Made by a program: the position numbers and the translations under genes. The notes under the pieces are model-generated. The model saw only the letters and a program-made list of their open reading frames with translations. It searched no databases and was not told the origin of the DNA. This document shows, in pieces, positions 31,265-43,725 of a stretch of DNA of 64,000 bases; the first letter of the stretch is position 1, and each line of letters starts with the position of its first letter. Source of the DNA: Monocercomonoides exilis (lineage: Eukaryota; Preaxostyla; Oxymonadida; Polymastigidae); NCBI GenBank assembly GCA_001643675.2, contig LSRY02000050.1, positions 62,001 to 126,000 of the forward strand. The letters are read 5' to 3'.

Positions 31265-34200
31265 ATGTCGAATGATCATGCTTTTTTCATTGATCCAGTT
31301 CAAGCAGCATCTGACAATTTTGACCCCGTGCAATTTTTGAAAAAAGAATACAGTACTGCTCGTTTAAGGGTTTGGCTTTGTCTTTGAAGATTTGATTTAT
31401 ATTTTTGTTTTCTACAGAATTTTTCTAAATGGAAACAAGAGTTACAAATGCAAATTCAATCAGATGAAGACGAGCAAAAGAAAGTGATATTGCAGCATAT
31501 TTCAACATTTATAACTTGCAAAGAAGCCCTCGAACAGCTTCAAGCCGATTATTCTACAATCATTCAGACAAACCATTTTTCTGCTCTTGCAGAAGGCTTG
31601 AATAAAACTCAAGCTATTGCGGATGATTTGCTTTCTCCATTACTATTTTTGCAGTCTCAGGTGTTCGAGACAAGAGATCAATTGACAAGATTAAATCGAT
31701 TTTCTTTTATTTTTCGACTTCCAAAAGTTGTTAAAGAACTCATTGCCGAAGGAGACTATTCTAAAGTTGCACGAATTGTGAATGCAGTGAAAGGAATACG
31801 AAAAAAATTTGATACTCCTTTGCTTAGAAACCTTCTTCATGATGCTGATGAATCAATCAAAATTTTACAGAGGAAGTTAAAAGCGCAACTGATTACGAAT
31901 TTGTTTCGGACATATGCAGAAGTGAAAACAATTTCAACTCATTTATCAAATCTTGGCACAGTTTGTTTATATTAATTAGATTATATTTCAGCCATATTCC
32001 ACAATTCTGTTAATAAAAAATAATAATAATAATAATATAAAAATAAAATAAATTTATTCAGCGGGAGCCACCTTTAGACATCTTCATCCGCTGCAGACAC
32101 AGCGTGGCGCTGCTGACGATCCAGAAGATGGCCAACCGCTTCTTCAGCCGCCTGCACCCAAATTCCACCACAACTCAACCAGAAAAGGAAGGAGAGGAGC
32201 TTGGAATTGAGCTTCCACCGTGTGCTCCTGTTGATCCCGTCATTTTGGATGCAGTCAACCAACAAGACACACGCTCCTTCGCCATCGGCACATCATCTGC
32301 ACGCACGTCGGCACCTTCTTTTGCTCATTCTTCATATTCTGCTTCTTCTTCTTCTTCTTCTTCTTCTTTGAATGATGGGCAAAGTTCTATTTATAGCTAC
32401 TCCTCTCCTTCTGGCTCTTCCTCTTCCTCTTCCTCCTTCTCCTCAGCCTCCCGCCGTCTCTTCTCCGACCCCTCCTCTCCTCTCTTCTCTCCCCTGGGGC
32501 ATCATCTGCTCCTTCTGAAAGATGAGCTGGGGGAGGCAGATGTTGAGATAGAGCCACTGGCAATGGAGATGAGAAGAATGGCGGCTGCTGTGGCTGTTCT
32601 GTTTGATGCATACGGAGTAATGGCAGAGGGGATGGTGGCGATGATGGAGGGGAGAGAGAAGGGAAGAGAGAATGGAAGAGAAGGAGAACTGGATGAGGAG
32701 GAAGAAGAAAAAAGAGAGGTATGTACGTGTGTGTGTGTGTGTGTGTGTGTTGATTAAGAGAGAAGGGGAGAGAGAGAGAGAAAAAGAAAGAGAGAAAGAA
32801 ATAAAATGAATTTTATATGCATTTGTTTTTGAGTATTTTATTATTATTATTATTTTCTGTTATTAATAATTCATTTCCTATCTCATTCATTCTTCTTTTC
32901 TTCATCTTCCTTTTTCCTTTTTCCTTCCTCTTCTCCCTTCCTTCTCCCTTCCTTCTTCCTCTTCTTCCTCTTCTTCCTCTTCTTCCTCTTCTTCCTCTTC
33001 TTCCTCTTCTTCCTCTTCTTCCTCTTCTTCCTCTTCTTCCTCTTCTTCCTCTTCTTCCTCTTCTCTCTTCTCTCTTCTCCCTTCTCTTCTCCCTTCTCTT
33101 CTCCTTCTCTTCTCCCTCTCTTCTCCCTCTCTTCTCCCTCTCTTCTCCCTCTCTTCTCCCTCTCTTCTCCCTCTCTTCTCCCTCTCTTCTCCCTCTCTTC
33201 TCCCTCTCTTCCTTTCAGTCTGAAGCCAAACATTCTCTCCATCTCATGAACACCCTCTGTCCTTCTGTCATCAACTTCTTCTGTTCTGCCATCGCAAAAA
33301 TATTCTCCCTCTCCATCTTCCAAAACACTCAAAATGATCCATCCAATTCTTCTTCTTCTTCTTCTTCTCTTTCTTCTTCGATTTCTTCTTCTCTTTCTTC
33401 TTCTCTTTCTTCTTCTTCTTCTTCTTCTTCTTCTTCTTCTTCCTCTTTATCTTCTTCTCTCTCTCTCTCCAATCCTTCCTCTTCTCGTTCTCTCTCTGGC
33501 GACCTCAGCAACTACACCCGTTCTCTTTCTATTCCTCCTCCTCCTTCCTCTTCCTCTCCCTCCTCTTCTCCTTCTCCTTCTTCCTCCTCTTCCTCTTCTT
33601 CTCCTTCTTATTTTGCCAGAAGACCCAGCCCCCTCTCTCTCAACCCCCCCGACAACCAAACAAGAAGACTTCACTCTCAAATATCTCATTTCCCTTCTTC
33701 TTCTTTCTCTTCTTCTTCCTCCTCTTCCTCTTCCTCTTCTGCGTTTTCTTCATTCTCTTCTTCTTCTTCTTCTTCATCTTCACATTATCCTTCTTCTTCT
33801 CTCTCTTCTTCTTCCTTCTCTTCAATCGCTGCAAATGCTGCTAGTTATGCTTCTTCTTCTCTCTCTCAGCCTCCTCCTCCTCTTTCTCCTCGCTCTTCTT
33901 CTCCTTCTCGTCTCGTTTTGTTCAACAACCCTTCCAATAAATTGAATAAAACTCCTTATTTTCTGATGAAAAGAGGGAAACAACAAAATATTTATCCTTC
34001 TTCTTCTTCTTCTTCTTCTCTTTCTTCTTCTTCTCTTTCTTCTTCTTCATCTTCGGAGAATTATTACTCTTCCTCTTCCTCCTCTTCCTCTCCTCCACTC
34101 ACCACCATCGATTTCTCCGAAGACACGCGTTTCACCCTTCTTATTCCGGAATCTCTCTCTCTTCTCGACTACCTCTATTCCCGCCTCTCATCTCTCCAGT

Positions 34201-35119
34201 CAAAATTCCCTTGTTTCGAGTACGACCCTTCCCCTTTCTTGTCTCTTCGCTCTCTTCTCCTCTCCATTCTCGTCCACATCATCGGCAAAAACATCCTGTC
34301 AGCCGCGAAAAATCTTCCTTCTTTGTTTATTCTCAAACAAGCCATCGACACATCCTCCCATCTTCCTTCTGCTCCTCCTCTTTCTTCTATCTCTTCCCAC
34401 CTCTTCCACTCTCTCTTCGTGCCAAGGAGTCAACTCGAAAGGATCACTGAGTTTTTCTCGTCTGTCCAAAAGGAATGGAAGATGAGGGAGAAAGTGAAAG
34501 AAGCAATGAAAGAAGAACAGAAAAGAGGAGAAGAAGAAAGAAGAAGAGGGAAAATTAATAATCAAATAGAAGGAAATTTCAATTCTTCTTCTTCTTCTTC
34601 TTCTCAACCTTCTTCTTCATCTTCTTCTTCATTTGATAATGTTATTTCTTCTTTCTCTTCTTCTTCTTCTTCTTCCTCTTCCTCTTCTTCTTCCAACAGA
34701 ACCAACGAAATCTCTTCCTTTGCAGGTGTTGGGGCTGTTTCCCAAGCAAATTCCGCAATGAAACTCCGTTCTCTTCCTCCTCTTTCTTCTTCTTCTTCTT
34801 CTTCTTCTTCAAATAGAAGATTGTCTCTAAGTTTAACTCCAAATGCCTTCGCTTCTGTCTCTTCTTCCACAAACCCTCCTCTTCCTCTTTCTTCTTCCTC
34901 TTCTTCTTCTCTTTCTCCTTCTTCTTCTCCTTTTGCCCTCGTCTCCTCCTCTTCCTCTGGAACACATCCTGTTGCTTCTCCTCCAACCAGAATTTCTTCT
35001 TCTTCTTCTTCTTCTAATTCTTCTTCTATTTCTTCTGTTCCTCCTCCTTATATCCCCCCTTCTTCTCCTCGTTCCTCTTCCTCTTCCTCTTCTTCTTCTA
35101 TTTCCCCTTCTTCTCCTCG

Positions 35120-35150
<31 letters not shown>

Positions 35151-38100
35151 TCTTCTTCCTCCTCTTCCTCTTCTTCTTCTCCTCTCCCCCCCAAACCTCT
35201 TCCTCCTCTTGCCCCTTCTCTTTCGTCTTCTCTTTCATTCTTCCAAAATGACCCAGATATTTCTGCTTTTGTCGATTCTTCTTCTTCTTCCATTGGAATT
35301 TTTTCTCCTCAAAACAAGAGAAAATCTTCGCCTTTGTTCAAAAACGCACACGAAATGAAACAAAAAATAGAAAATTTGAATAAAAAAGAAGAAAATATCG
35401 TGTTTAACAAAGAAGTTTTGCCTCCTCCTCATCTTCTTTCTTCTCAAAATTCTTCTTCTCCTTCTTCCTCTTCTTCTGTTTTTTCTTCTGTTTCTTCTTC
35501 TTCTTCTTCTGCTTCAAAGAAATCTCCCTTCGAATCCATTCATGCCTCCACCAATACTTCTTCTTTATCTTCCTCTCCTTCTTCTTCTTCTCTCTCTCCT
35601 TCTTCTCTTTCTTCTTCTCCTTCTTCTCGTTCTTTTCCCCCTCCTCCCCCAAAACGTCCTTCTTCTTCTTCTTCTTCTTCTTCTTCTCCTTCTCCTTCTT
35701 CTTCTTCCACTCAACCTCTTTCTCTGAGAGAACGAAGAGTCCAAATGCAAAATGCTAACAGAACTTCTTCTCTGTCTCCTTCTCCTTCTGCTTCTTCTCT
35801 TTCTCCTTCTCAAAATTCTTCTTCTTCTTCCTCTTCCTTTTCTTCCTCCTCTTCATCTTCTGATCTAATCACACAAACAACTGCTCCTCCTCCTTCTTCC
35901 TCTTCTTCTCTTTCCTCTTCTTCTTCTTCTTCCTCTCCTTCTCCTTCTCCTTCTTCAAATAGATTTGGCAGAATAGCCACAAGATATCAGCCTCGTTTCA
36001 AGACAAACGAAGATGGCTTGCCCATCGGAACAGAAAAAGCTGTTTATCCTTCCCCTTCTTCCTCCTCCTCCTCCTCCTCTCCTTCTTCTTCTCTTTCTTC
36101 TTCTTCTTCTTCCTCTTCTTCCTCTTCTCTTTCTCCCTCTTCCTCTTCTTCTTCTCTCTCTCTTTCTTCTTCTCCTTCCTCCTCTTCAATAAATACAGCC
36201 AACAAAGCTAACATATATCGTTCTCGATTCAACAGAGGAGGAAGTAACAGTTCTTCTCTTTCTTCTTCTTCTTCCTCTTCCTCCTCTTCCTCTCTTTCTT
36301 CTTCCTCTTCTTCTTCTTCAAAACAAGAAATATTACCCACAACATGGAAAACATCATCAATTTCTTCTCTTTTTGAAGAGTTTGGCATCAACAAAGAAGA
36401 ACATGGAGGAGATGGAATGTTGTTTCGAATGGCAGAAGAAGAAGAAGGAGGAAGAGGAAGAGGAGGAAGAGAAGAAGAAGAAGGAGAAAGAGGAGGAAGA
36501 AGAAGAGAAGAGAAAGGAAATGTTCATCGAAAGAGGAGGAGGAACGTTATGAGGAAGAGAAGAGAAGAAGGAGAAGGAGAAGGAGATGAAGAATATCTGA
36601 AATACGAACAATTAGGAATGGAAGTAAAAGGAATAAATTTGTCTTTGTATTCCAACAATAGAAGCAGAAGAAGGAGAGGAAGAGGAAGAAGAGGAAGAGA
36701 AGAAGAAGAAGGAGAAAGAGGAGGAGAATGTTCAATGAATGAAGAAGCAGAGGAGGAAGACGAGGAGGGAGACGACGAAGAAGAAGAAGATGATGATGAA
36801 AGCGATGATTTGGAAGAGATGGAGATGATGATGTTGAAGGAGAAAGATGAAAATTACATTCAAAATGCAAATAAAACAGAAGGAAAAATTAATTCTTCTT
36901 CTTCTTCTTCTTCTTCTTCTTCTTCTTCTTTATCTTCTTCTGTCACATCTTCCATTGCCCAAGCAGCTAAATCACTTTCTGATAGAAAAACATCTTCTTC
37001 TTCCTCTTCATATCTTCATCTCACTCATCCTCCTTCTCTTCTCGTTCACTTCCTCACTTTTCCTCCTCCTGGTGCTGCTGTTTCTTCTTCCTTCTCTTCT
37101 TCCTCTTCTTCTTTTGCTCCTTCTTCTTCTTCTTCCTCTTCTTCTTCTGCATTGAAAAAGAAGAGAAAGATAAGTTCTTCTATGTGGATGAAATCATTTG
37201 GAGTAAATGGAATTTCTTCTTCTTCTTCTTCTTCTTCTTCTTCTTCTCTTTTCTTCCCATCAGATGAAGAAGACGATGAAGAAATCGAAGGGGAAAACAG
37301 AATGCTGTTGAGAAGTGGCTCAAAATGGAGGAATCGTTCACTTGCTGACACAATGCTCTCTGCTTATCTTTCTTCTTATCCTTCTTCTTCTTCCTCTTCT
37401 TCTTCCTCTTCTCCTAATTCTTCCTTTTGTTTCATAGAAGGAAATGGAATAGAAGGAGAAGGAGAAGGAGAAGGAGGAAGAGGAGGAGGAGGAGGAGCAT
37501 TTGAATGGAGATTTGACCATTCGAATGGCATATGGAGAATGGCTACAAAATACATCGAGATGGCAAGCGAGATTGAGGTGTATAGAGGATATGGGGGTGT
37601 GTATGATGGATATGATGATGAAGGAGAAGAAGAGGAAGGAGAAGGAGAAGGAGAAGGAAGAGAAGGAGGAAGAGAAGGAAGAGGAAGAAGCAATAATAAT
37701 AACAGTAATAACAATAACAATATTTGGAGTGTGGGAGGAGGAGGAGGAGGAGGAGGAGGAGAAAGAATTAAGTGGAGGCATATGAAGGAGCAGGAGAGGA
37801 TGAGGCAGATGAAGGAGAAGAGGAAAGCAGAGATAAGAGAAAGAAATGAAAGAAGAAGAGCAGAAAGAGAAAGCAGAAGAAGAGGAAATGGAGGGAATGG
37901 AGAAAGAGGAGGAGAAAGAGGAGGAGGAAGAGGAAGGAAGAGGAAGGAGAAAGAAGAGGAAGAGGAAGGAGGAGAAGGAGGAGGAAGAAGAGGAAGAGGA
38001 GGAGGAAAAGAGGGGAGTGGAAGCAGAAGTGGAAGCAGAAATCGAAGCAATCCATTTTCGAATTCTTCTTCTTTTGCTTCTTCTTCTTCTTCTTCTAACA

Positions 38101-40838
38101 CAAAAGATAGATCAGAAGGCAGTAGATCTCTTTCTCCTTCTGTTGGAACAGTTTCTCCTGCTTCTTCTTCTTCTTCCTCTTCTTCTTCCTTTGCTCATCG
38201 CAGAACCTCCTCCACATTAGCTCAAATGTCTTCTACTCAACTTCAACAACAGCAACAGCAGATGAATCACAGACAAGGAATAAACAATGAAGGATATGGA
38301 AGCTTCAACTCAGGAAGAGAGAGAGAGAGAGAGAGAGAAAGAGAAAGAGGAAGTGGCAATGGCAATAGAATGCATGAAGATATTCTGGGGATGATGATGA
38401 TGAAAGGGTCATTTGGAAGTGGAGAGAGAGAAAGAGAAAGAGAAAGAGAAGGTCATTTGAGACAGAGCATGAGTATTGTCTCTAATTCTGGTGCTTCTCA
38501 AAGAGGAAGTGTCTCTTTCTCCACCCCATCCCATTCTTCTCATTCTTCTCCTCATCCTTCCTTTGCCTCGCCTGCTTTGCTTTCTCTCCATCTCTTCTCC
38601 AGCAGCATCAACAGAAGCAGCACCTTCCACAGCTCAAATGCCTCTTCTTTCCTCTCCTTCCGCTCATTTGCTGACTCTTCCTCGTATTTCTCTGAACTTT
38701 CTCCTTCTCAACGCGAAGCAGCCAGAAACACACTCGCAACAGCCCTTGTTTACCCTCTTTGGATTGTGTCTGTGCAGAATGTGCAAAGACCTTCTTATTT
38801 CTTTTATTCTCTTTCTTATTCTCCTTCTCCTTCTCCTCCTCTTTCTTCTCCTTCTTCTTCTAACACCTCAATTCAACCAAGAAATAACAATCCATCATCA
38901 TCAACATCTTCTTCTTCTTCTCTCCCTCTCCCTTCCCTCACCACCCCTGACATGTTCTCCCTCCTCTCACTCGATGCCTCTCGCCTCTCTTCCTTCTCAG
39001 CCATCTTCTTTTCTTTCATCTTAGACTCCCTCCAAGACCTCCACTCAGTCAGCATCCAATCTTTCCCGTCCCTCCTCTCTTCCCTCATTCAGCACATTTC
39101 CCTCTCTCTCTTCTGCTTTGCCGGCTCCATCCACAAAATAGTCATGGCGATTATTTCTTATTGCGACAGGCATTTGACTACGTTTCCTCAGCTTTTGAGG
39201 GCAGAAGAGAAGAGAAGAAGAGTGAGTGTGGTGAGGAAGAAGGAGAGGAAGAGGAAGAGGGAGATGGAGAAGAGGGTGAGGATGGTGGAGAAGGGGGCAG
39301 TGGGGAAGAGAAATGGAGGAGGAGGAGAAAGAGGAGAAAGAGGAGAAAGAGAGAGAGGAAAAGAGAACGAAAAGGAGAAAGAGAAAGAGAAGGAAAGAAA
39401 GAGAGAGGAAGAAGATGGAGAAAGAGAAAGAGAAAGAGAAGAAGGAGAAGAAGAAGATGACGAAGAAGATGAAGAGAAAGAGAAAGAAGGAGAAAGAAGA
39501 ACAAATGAAGATCGAGATGATGAGTTAGATAAACATGTACCTGGAATGGATGGAGAGAAAGAGAAGGAGAAAGAGAAGGAGAAAGAAGAGAAGAAAGAGA
39601 AAGAAGAAGAAGAAGAAGAAGAAGAGAAAGGGGAAGGAAGAAACAACAGTGATAATGATTCAGATAGCGTCGATTTTGTTGAAGATGAATTGGATGATGA
39701 TGATGAAGATGAAGAAGATGATGAGGAAGATAATTCCATACCCCATCCACTGGGAGCGAGAGAAAAAGCGAAGAAGAAGCTGACCAACAAGGAAATTGCA
39801 GAAGCCCAAGCAAAAAGAACATTAAGTTCGATGTCACACACAGCCCAGGCAATGAATAAAACTTCTTCTTCTTCCTCTTCTTCTTCCTCTTCTCCTCTTT
39901 CTTCTTCTTCTTCTTCCTCTTCTTCTTCTCCTTATCAGCGCTCTCCAATGAACAACCCCAGTTATCTTCCACCGAATACACGCCCTTTCTCTTCTGTTAT
40001 GTCACCTTTGGGAATTGCTTCTTCTTCTTCTCCTTCTTCTTCTCTTTCTTCTTCTTCTTCTTCTTCTTCTTCTGCTCCTATTAGCAGAATAGCTCCACCT
40101 GGTTTCTCTTTCCTCCAGTCAACTGGAGTGCTCAGCAGAAGAGAAACAAAAGAAAAAACTCATTCTTCTTCTTCCATTTCTTCTTCTTCTTCTTCTTTTC
40201 CTTCCTCTTCTTCTTCTATCAATAATAACAATGGAATCTCTTCTCCTGTTTCTTCCATGCAATCCCAACCTCAATTCAATCAAATGAATCAAATGAATCA
40301 AATGAATCAAATGAATAACGAGCAAAACACGAAGAGAAGTTCATTTTCAGTGGGAAATGGCGAAGAAGCAGCGATTTTGCCATCGTCTGTGGTTGTTCAA
40401 GGATCTTCTAGTTCTTTTAGAAGTGGAGGAGGAGGAAGAGAAGGAGAAGAAGGAGAAGGAGAAGGAGAAGAGGAAGAAAGAGAAGGAAGAGAAAGAAGGA
40501 GAAGAAGGAGAAGAAGGAGAAGAGGCGGAGATGGAATTAGCGATGATGAGGGAGATATTGAAGAAGGAGAAGGAGAAGAAGAAATTGATGATGATGAAGA
40601 AGAAGACGAAGACGAAGAGGAGGAAGAGGAAGAAGATGCAGATGCAATAGAAGATGAAGAACATGAGATGGCTGTTGCATTGAGAGAAAACATAGCGCCA
40701 TTTCCTGTTTTGATCAACATGAAGGATAGAGAAGTGATTGTATGCGAAAAATGAATGGAGAAATGTTATTAATTAAATAATTAATTAATTAATTTATTTT
40801 ACAATGAAAAATATTTAACTTTAATTTAAATTTAATTT

Positions 40839-40903
<65 letters not shown>

Positions 40904-42884
40904 TATGAAAAATTGAATATTTTATTCATTTATTTATAATATTTTTCCTTTATTTAATTGGACAATCTTAATAATTTCATATTTATTCTTTCAATATTTA
41001 TTATTTTCTTGATATTATTAATATTATTTTTATATCTTCCTCTTCATTCTTCTTTATTCTTCTTCTTCATTCGTCCAGTTCTCCAACCTTCTTCTCCTTC
41101 TCCTCACCATCGTCACAGATGTCCTCACCACTCAGCTGCCTCTCATCCAATCTGCTCTCAAACCTAAAAATAGCTCAAAAACTATTTCTCAATCATTTCC
41201 TTCTTCTTCTTCTTCTTCTTCTTCTCTTTCTTCTTCCTCTTCTCCTTCTCCTCCCACTTCTCCTTCCTCTTATCCGTCTCATTCTCCTTCCTCTTCTTTC
41301 TCTTCCGTCTTCTCCTCCTTCTCTCCTTCTCCTTCTCCCCTTCCCTTCCCTCCTTTCTCTTCTTCTTCTTCTTCTTCCTCCTCCTCCTCTTTTCCTTCTC
41401 CTTCTTCTTCTCCTTCCTCTTCTTTCGATATTTCCTTTGTTATTCCTTTCTTCCTCCGTCTTCGTCGTATCATCTATGACAGATTCGTCCTTATGAAATC
41501 TTCCACCCTCCTCTCCATCATCAGAAGAGGCGTCAAAGAAGGTTTAAGAGAAATATCTTTAACTGCTTCTATTTCTCCGTCTTCTATTTCTCCGATATCT
41601 TCATCATCATCATCATCTTCTTCTTCTTCCTCTTCTTATCCTTCTTCTTCTTCTTCTTCTTCTTCCCCCTTCTCCTCCTCTACCCTCTCCTCCTCTGCCA
41701 CCCTCAAATCTCTTCTCCCTCTCACTTCTTCTGTCAAATTGAATTCTGCTGCTTCTGCTGCCATTGCTTCTTCTTATTCTTCTTCTTCTTATTCTTCTTC
41801 TTCTCTTTCTAACATTCCGAACATTCCTAATCTTTCCACTTTATCTTCTCTTTCTTCTCTCTCTTCTCTCTCTTCTCCTCTTCGTTCCACCCTTCCTCCT
41901 TCTTCCTTCCCTCTCCTTTCTTCTCTTTCTCTTCCTCTTTCTCCTCTTTCTTCTCTCTCTTCTTCTCTTCCTCTTTCTCAGCCAAGAACAGTTCGTTCCT
42001 TCATCATTGATGCTCTTATTGAAATGGCTCTGCTGTACAGAGACCTCATCCACTTTGCGAGGGCGGTGAATGAGGCAAGAGAAGAACAAAGAAAAGCAAT
42101 TGAAAGAAGAAGGAGTTTGATGAGGATGAGGGCGAAGATGAGGAAGGAGAAGGAGAAGAAGGAGAAGGAGAAAGAAGGAGAAAGAGAGAAGGAGAAGGAA
42201 GGAGATAAGAAAATTTCATCAAAATCTTCTTCTTCTTCTTCTCCTTTTGCCAAACGTCAAGTTTCATCTCGTTCTTCTTCTTCTTCTTCTTCTTCTTCCT
42301 CTTCCTCCTCCTCTCCTTCTTCTTCTATTATACCATCACCCTCTTCTTCTTCTTCTTCCCTCTCCTTCTCCTTCCCCCCCATAGTGAAAGAGGTCTTCTC
42401 CTCCATCCTCTGCCTCCTCCTCCACACCCTCCTCTCTTCTCTCTCTTCTCTCTCCTATTTAGACGCCTCTTGCTCTGCCCAGCTCATCGGAGAAATTACG
42501 TTTTTGAACACAATTCTCCGGAGATTTGCGAGTTCTGAGTCGAATCTGCTGTTCCAGACGGTCATGAGGGACATTGAGTGGAAGTATCAGCTGTATTTGG
42601 CGATGATGGTGGAGAAGAATAGAAAAGTGGTTCTGAAAGGGAAAACGGGTGAGAAGGAGAGAGAAGGGAAGGAGAGGGGAAGAGAAGGAGGAAATGAAGG
42701 AGGAAATGAAGGAAATGGAAGAGAAAGAGAAGGAAATGAGATAAATGAAGAGGATATAATGAAAGAGATAAAAGAGATAAATGTGGTGAATGTGCTGAAA
42801 AGTCAATGGGAACCTATTTGTGAAGATGCACTCAGAACAACTGTGTACTTTACGAAGCCATTGGTGGAAGGGATCGAGATTTGA
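31265..42884 (+). CDS. SEC5: Exocyst complex subunit Sec5 (EXOC2), giant low-complexity form
   Basis: Five exons, all joined in phase 0: 31265-31369, 31418-31960, 32062-32718, 33219-40739, 41079-42884; 3,543 residues, against roughly 900-1,100 usual for Sec5. Exocyst tethers secretory vesicles to the plasma membrane. The N-terminal Sec5 region is clear: DNFDPVQFLKKEY (exon 1), ISTFITCKEALEQLQADYST, LADGL-like ALAEGLNKTQAIADDLLSPL, and LNRFSFIFRLPKVVKELIAE-GDYSKVARI (exon 2). The C-terminal region has TVRSFIIDALIEMALLYRDL, then VKEVFSSILCLLLHTLLSSL and GEITFLNTILRRFAS (exon 5), in the order seen in animal and plant Sec5. Exon 4 holds conserved-looking islands inside poly-Ser and Glu/Lys/Arg blocks. 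The start is the first ATG after an in-frame stop at 31235. Introns start GTTTGG, GTTTGT, GTATGT and GTATGC and end AG. Confidence 0.88.
32880..33215 (+). repeat. Polypyrimidine repeat inside sec5 intron 3
   Basis: The 500-bp intron 32719-33218 is filled with pyrimidine repeats: TTCTTCCTC units at about 32950-33065 and CTCTTCTCC-type units at 33070-33210. It starts with GTATGTACG and a GT microsatellite and ends TTTCAG. Because the tract stays open in the frame of exon 4, an ORF finder extends the coding frame back to 32817; the splice site at 33218/33219 is the better boundary. Confidence 0.8.
40841..40902 (+). repeat. Two long T tracts in sec5 intron 4
   Basis: T28 (40841-40868), AC, then T32 (40871-40902), inside the 339-bp intron 40740-41078 that starts GTATGC and ends CCAG. 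Confidence 0.85.
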
Positions 42885-43725
42885 GGTTTGAAGGGAGAAG
42901 GGAGAAAGGAAGAAAGAAGGATAATTAATATTTTCTAATGTTGAAAGAAAAGATGATGGGAAAGAAAATAAAAAATTTTTTTGACATTCACGTGTTATTG
43001 TCATATGCAGTTGTTGTATATTGTATTTCAAGTGTTAGGAACTTAAACAAAATTTCAAAGGGAAAACAAAAAAAGATGAGCAAACAAATTTAATATGATC
43101 ATATCACATTATTTTATTTTTTATCAATTTTACAGCATTTTTTAATTTTTATTCTTGACTTACTGTTTAATCTTCCAACAAGACATGTTTATTGCAGTTG
43201 TTATTCAAATTATGAACTATATTTTTATATTTTTTCAATAATATTTTTCTGTTTCATTTCATTTCTCTCTCTCTCTCTCTGTTTATTCATATGACACAAT
43301 TTGAACAACAAAAACTTAAAAAAATTTTTTTTTTTGTTTTATCAGTTCTTTATTTGTTGTTTTTGCTTTTGTATTCTTTCAGAATGAAAAAGAACAACAA
43401 AACTTGAATTTAGAAAATAAAAAAATAAAAAAAAATGAAAAAAATAATGTTTGGATGAATAAAAGGCTGACTGAAATGCTCTGAACACACACGCATTTAC
43501 AAAATACTTCAGATCTAAAAAAGTAAAAAAAAAAACAAAAATTAAATAAAAATAAAACGAAATAAAAGAATTATTTAATTAAAGAGTACATATTTGATGG
43601 TTGACTTTTGCAATTTCTAAAAAATGTTGATCTTTTGTATATATTTTTTATTTTTTGTGTTATTCTTTTGTTTTCAATTGATGTCTAAATTTGCTTTTTT
43701 CTTTTCATTTTTTTATTTTTACCTT
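42885..43725. other. Shared 3' region of two convergent giant genes
   Basis: 841 bp of AT-rich DNA with a CT microsatellite (43265-43282) and several A/T runs. No gene is seen. Confidence 0.5.

Noticed and set aside
32104-32757. Separate 217-codon gene
   Set aside because: It is Sec5 exon 3 (32062-32718). The last residues (a Cys/Val run) come from reading into the GT-repeat start of the intron.
32817-33218. Coding sequence beginning at 32817
   Set aside because: This part is a pyrimidine-repeat intron. Splicing 32718 to 33219 joins Sec5 exons in phase, and the upstream ATG is not used in this reading.
33334-42253. Leu-rich, Phe-rich, Lys/Arg- and Glu-rich frames overlapping sec5
   Set aside because: These are other registers or the opposite strand of TTC/GAA repeats. 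They lack the non-repetitive conserved islands found in the Sec5 frame.
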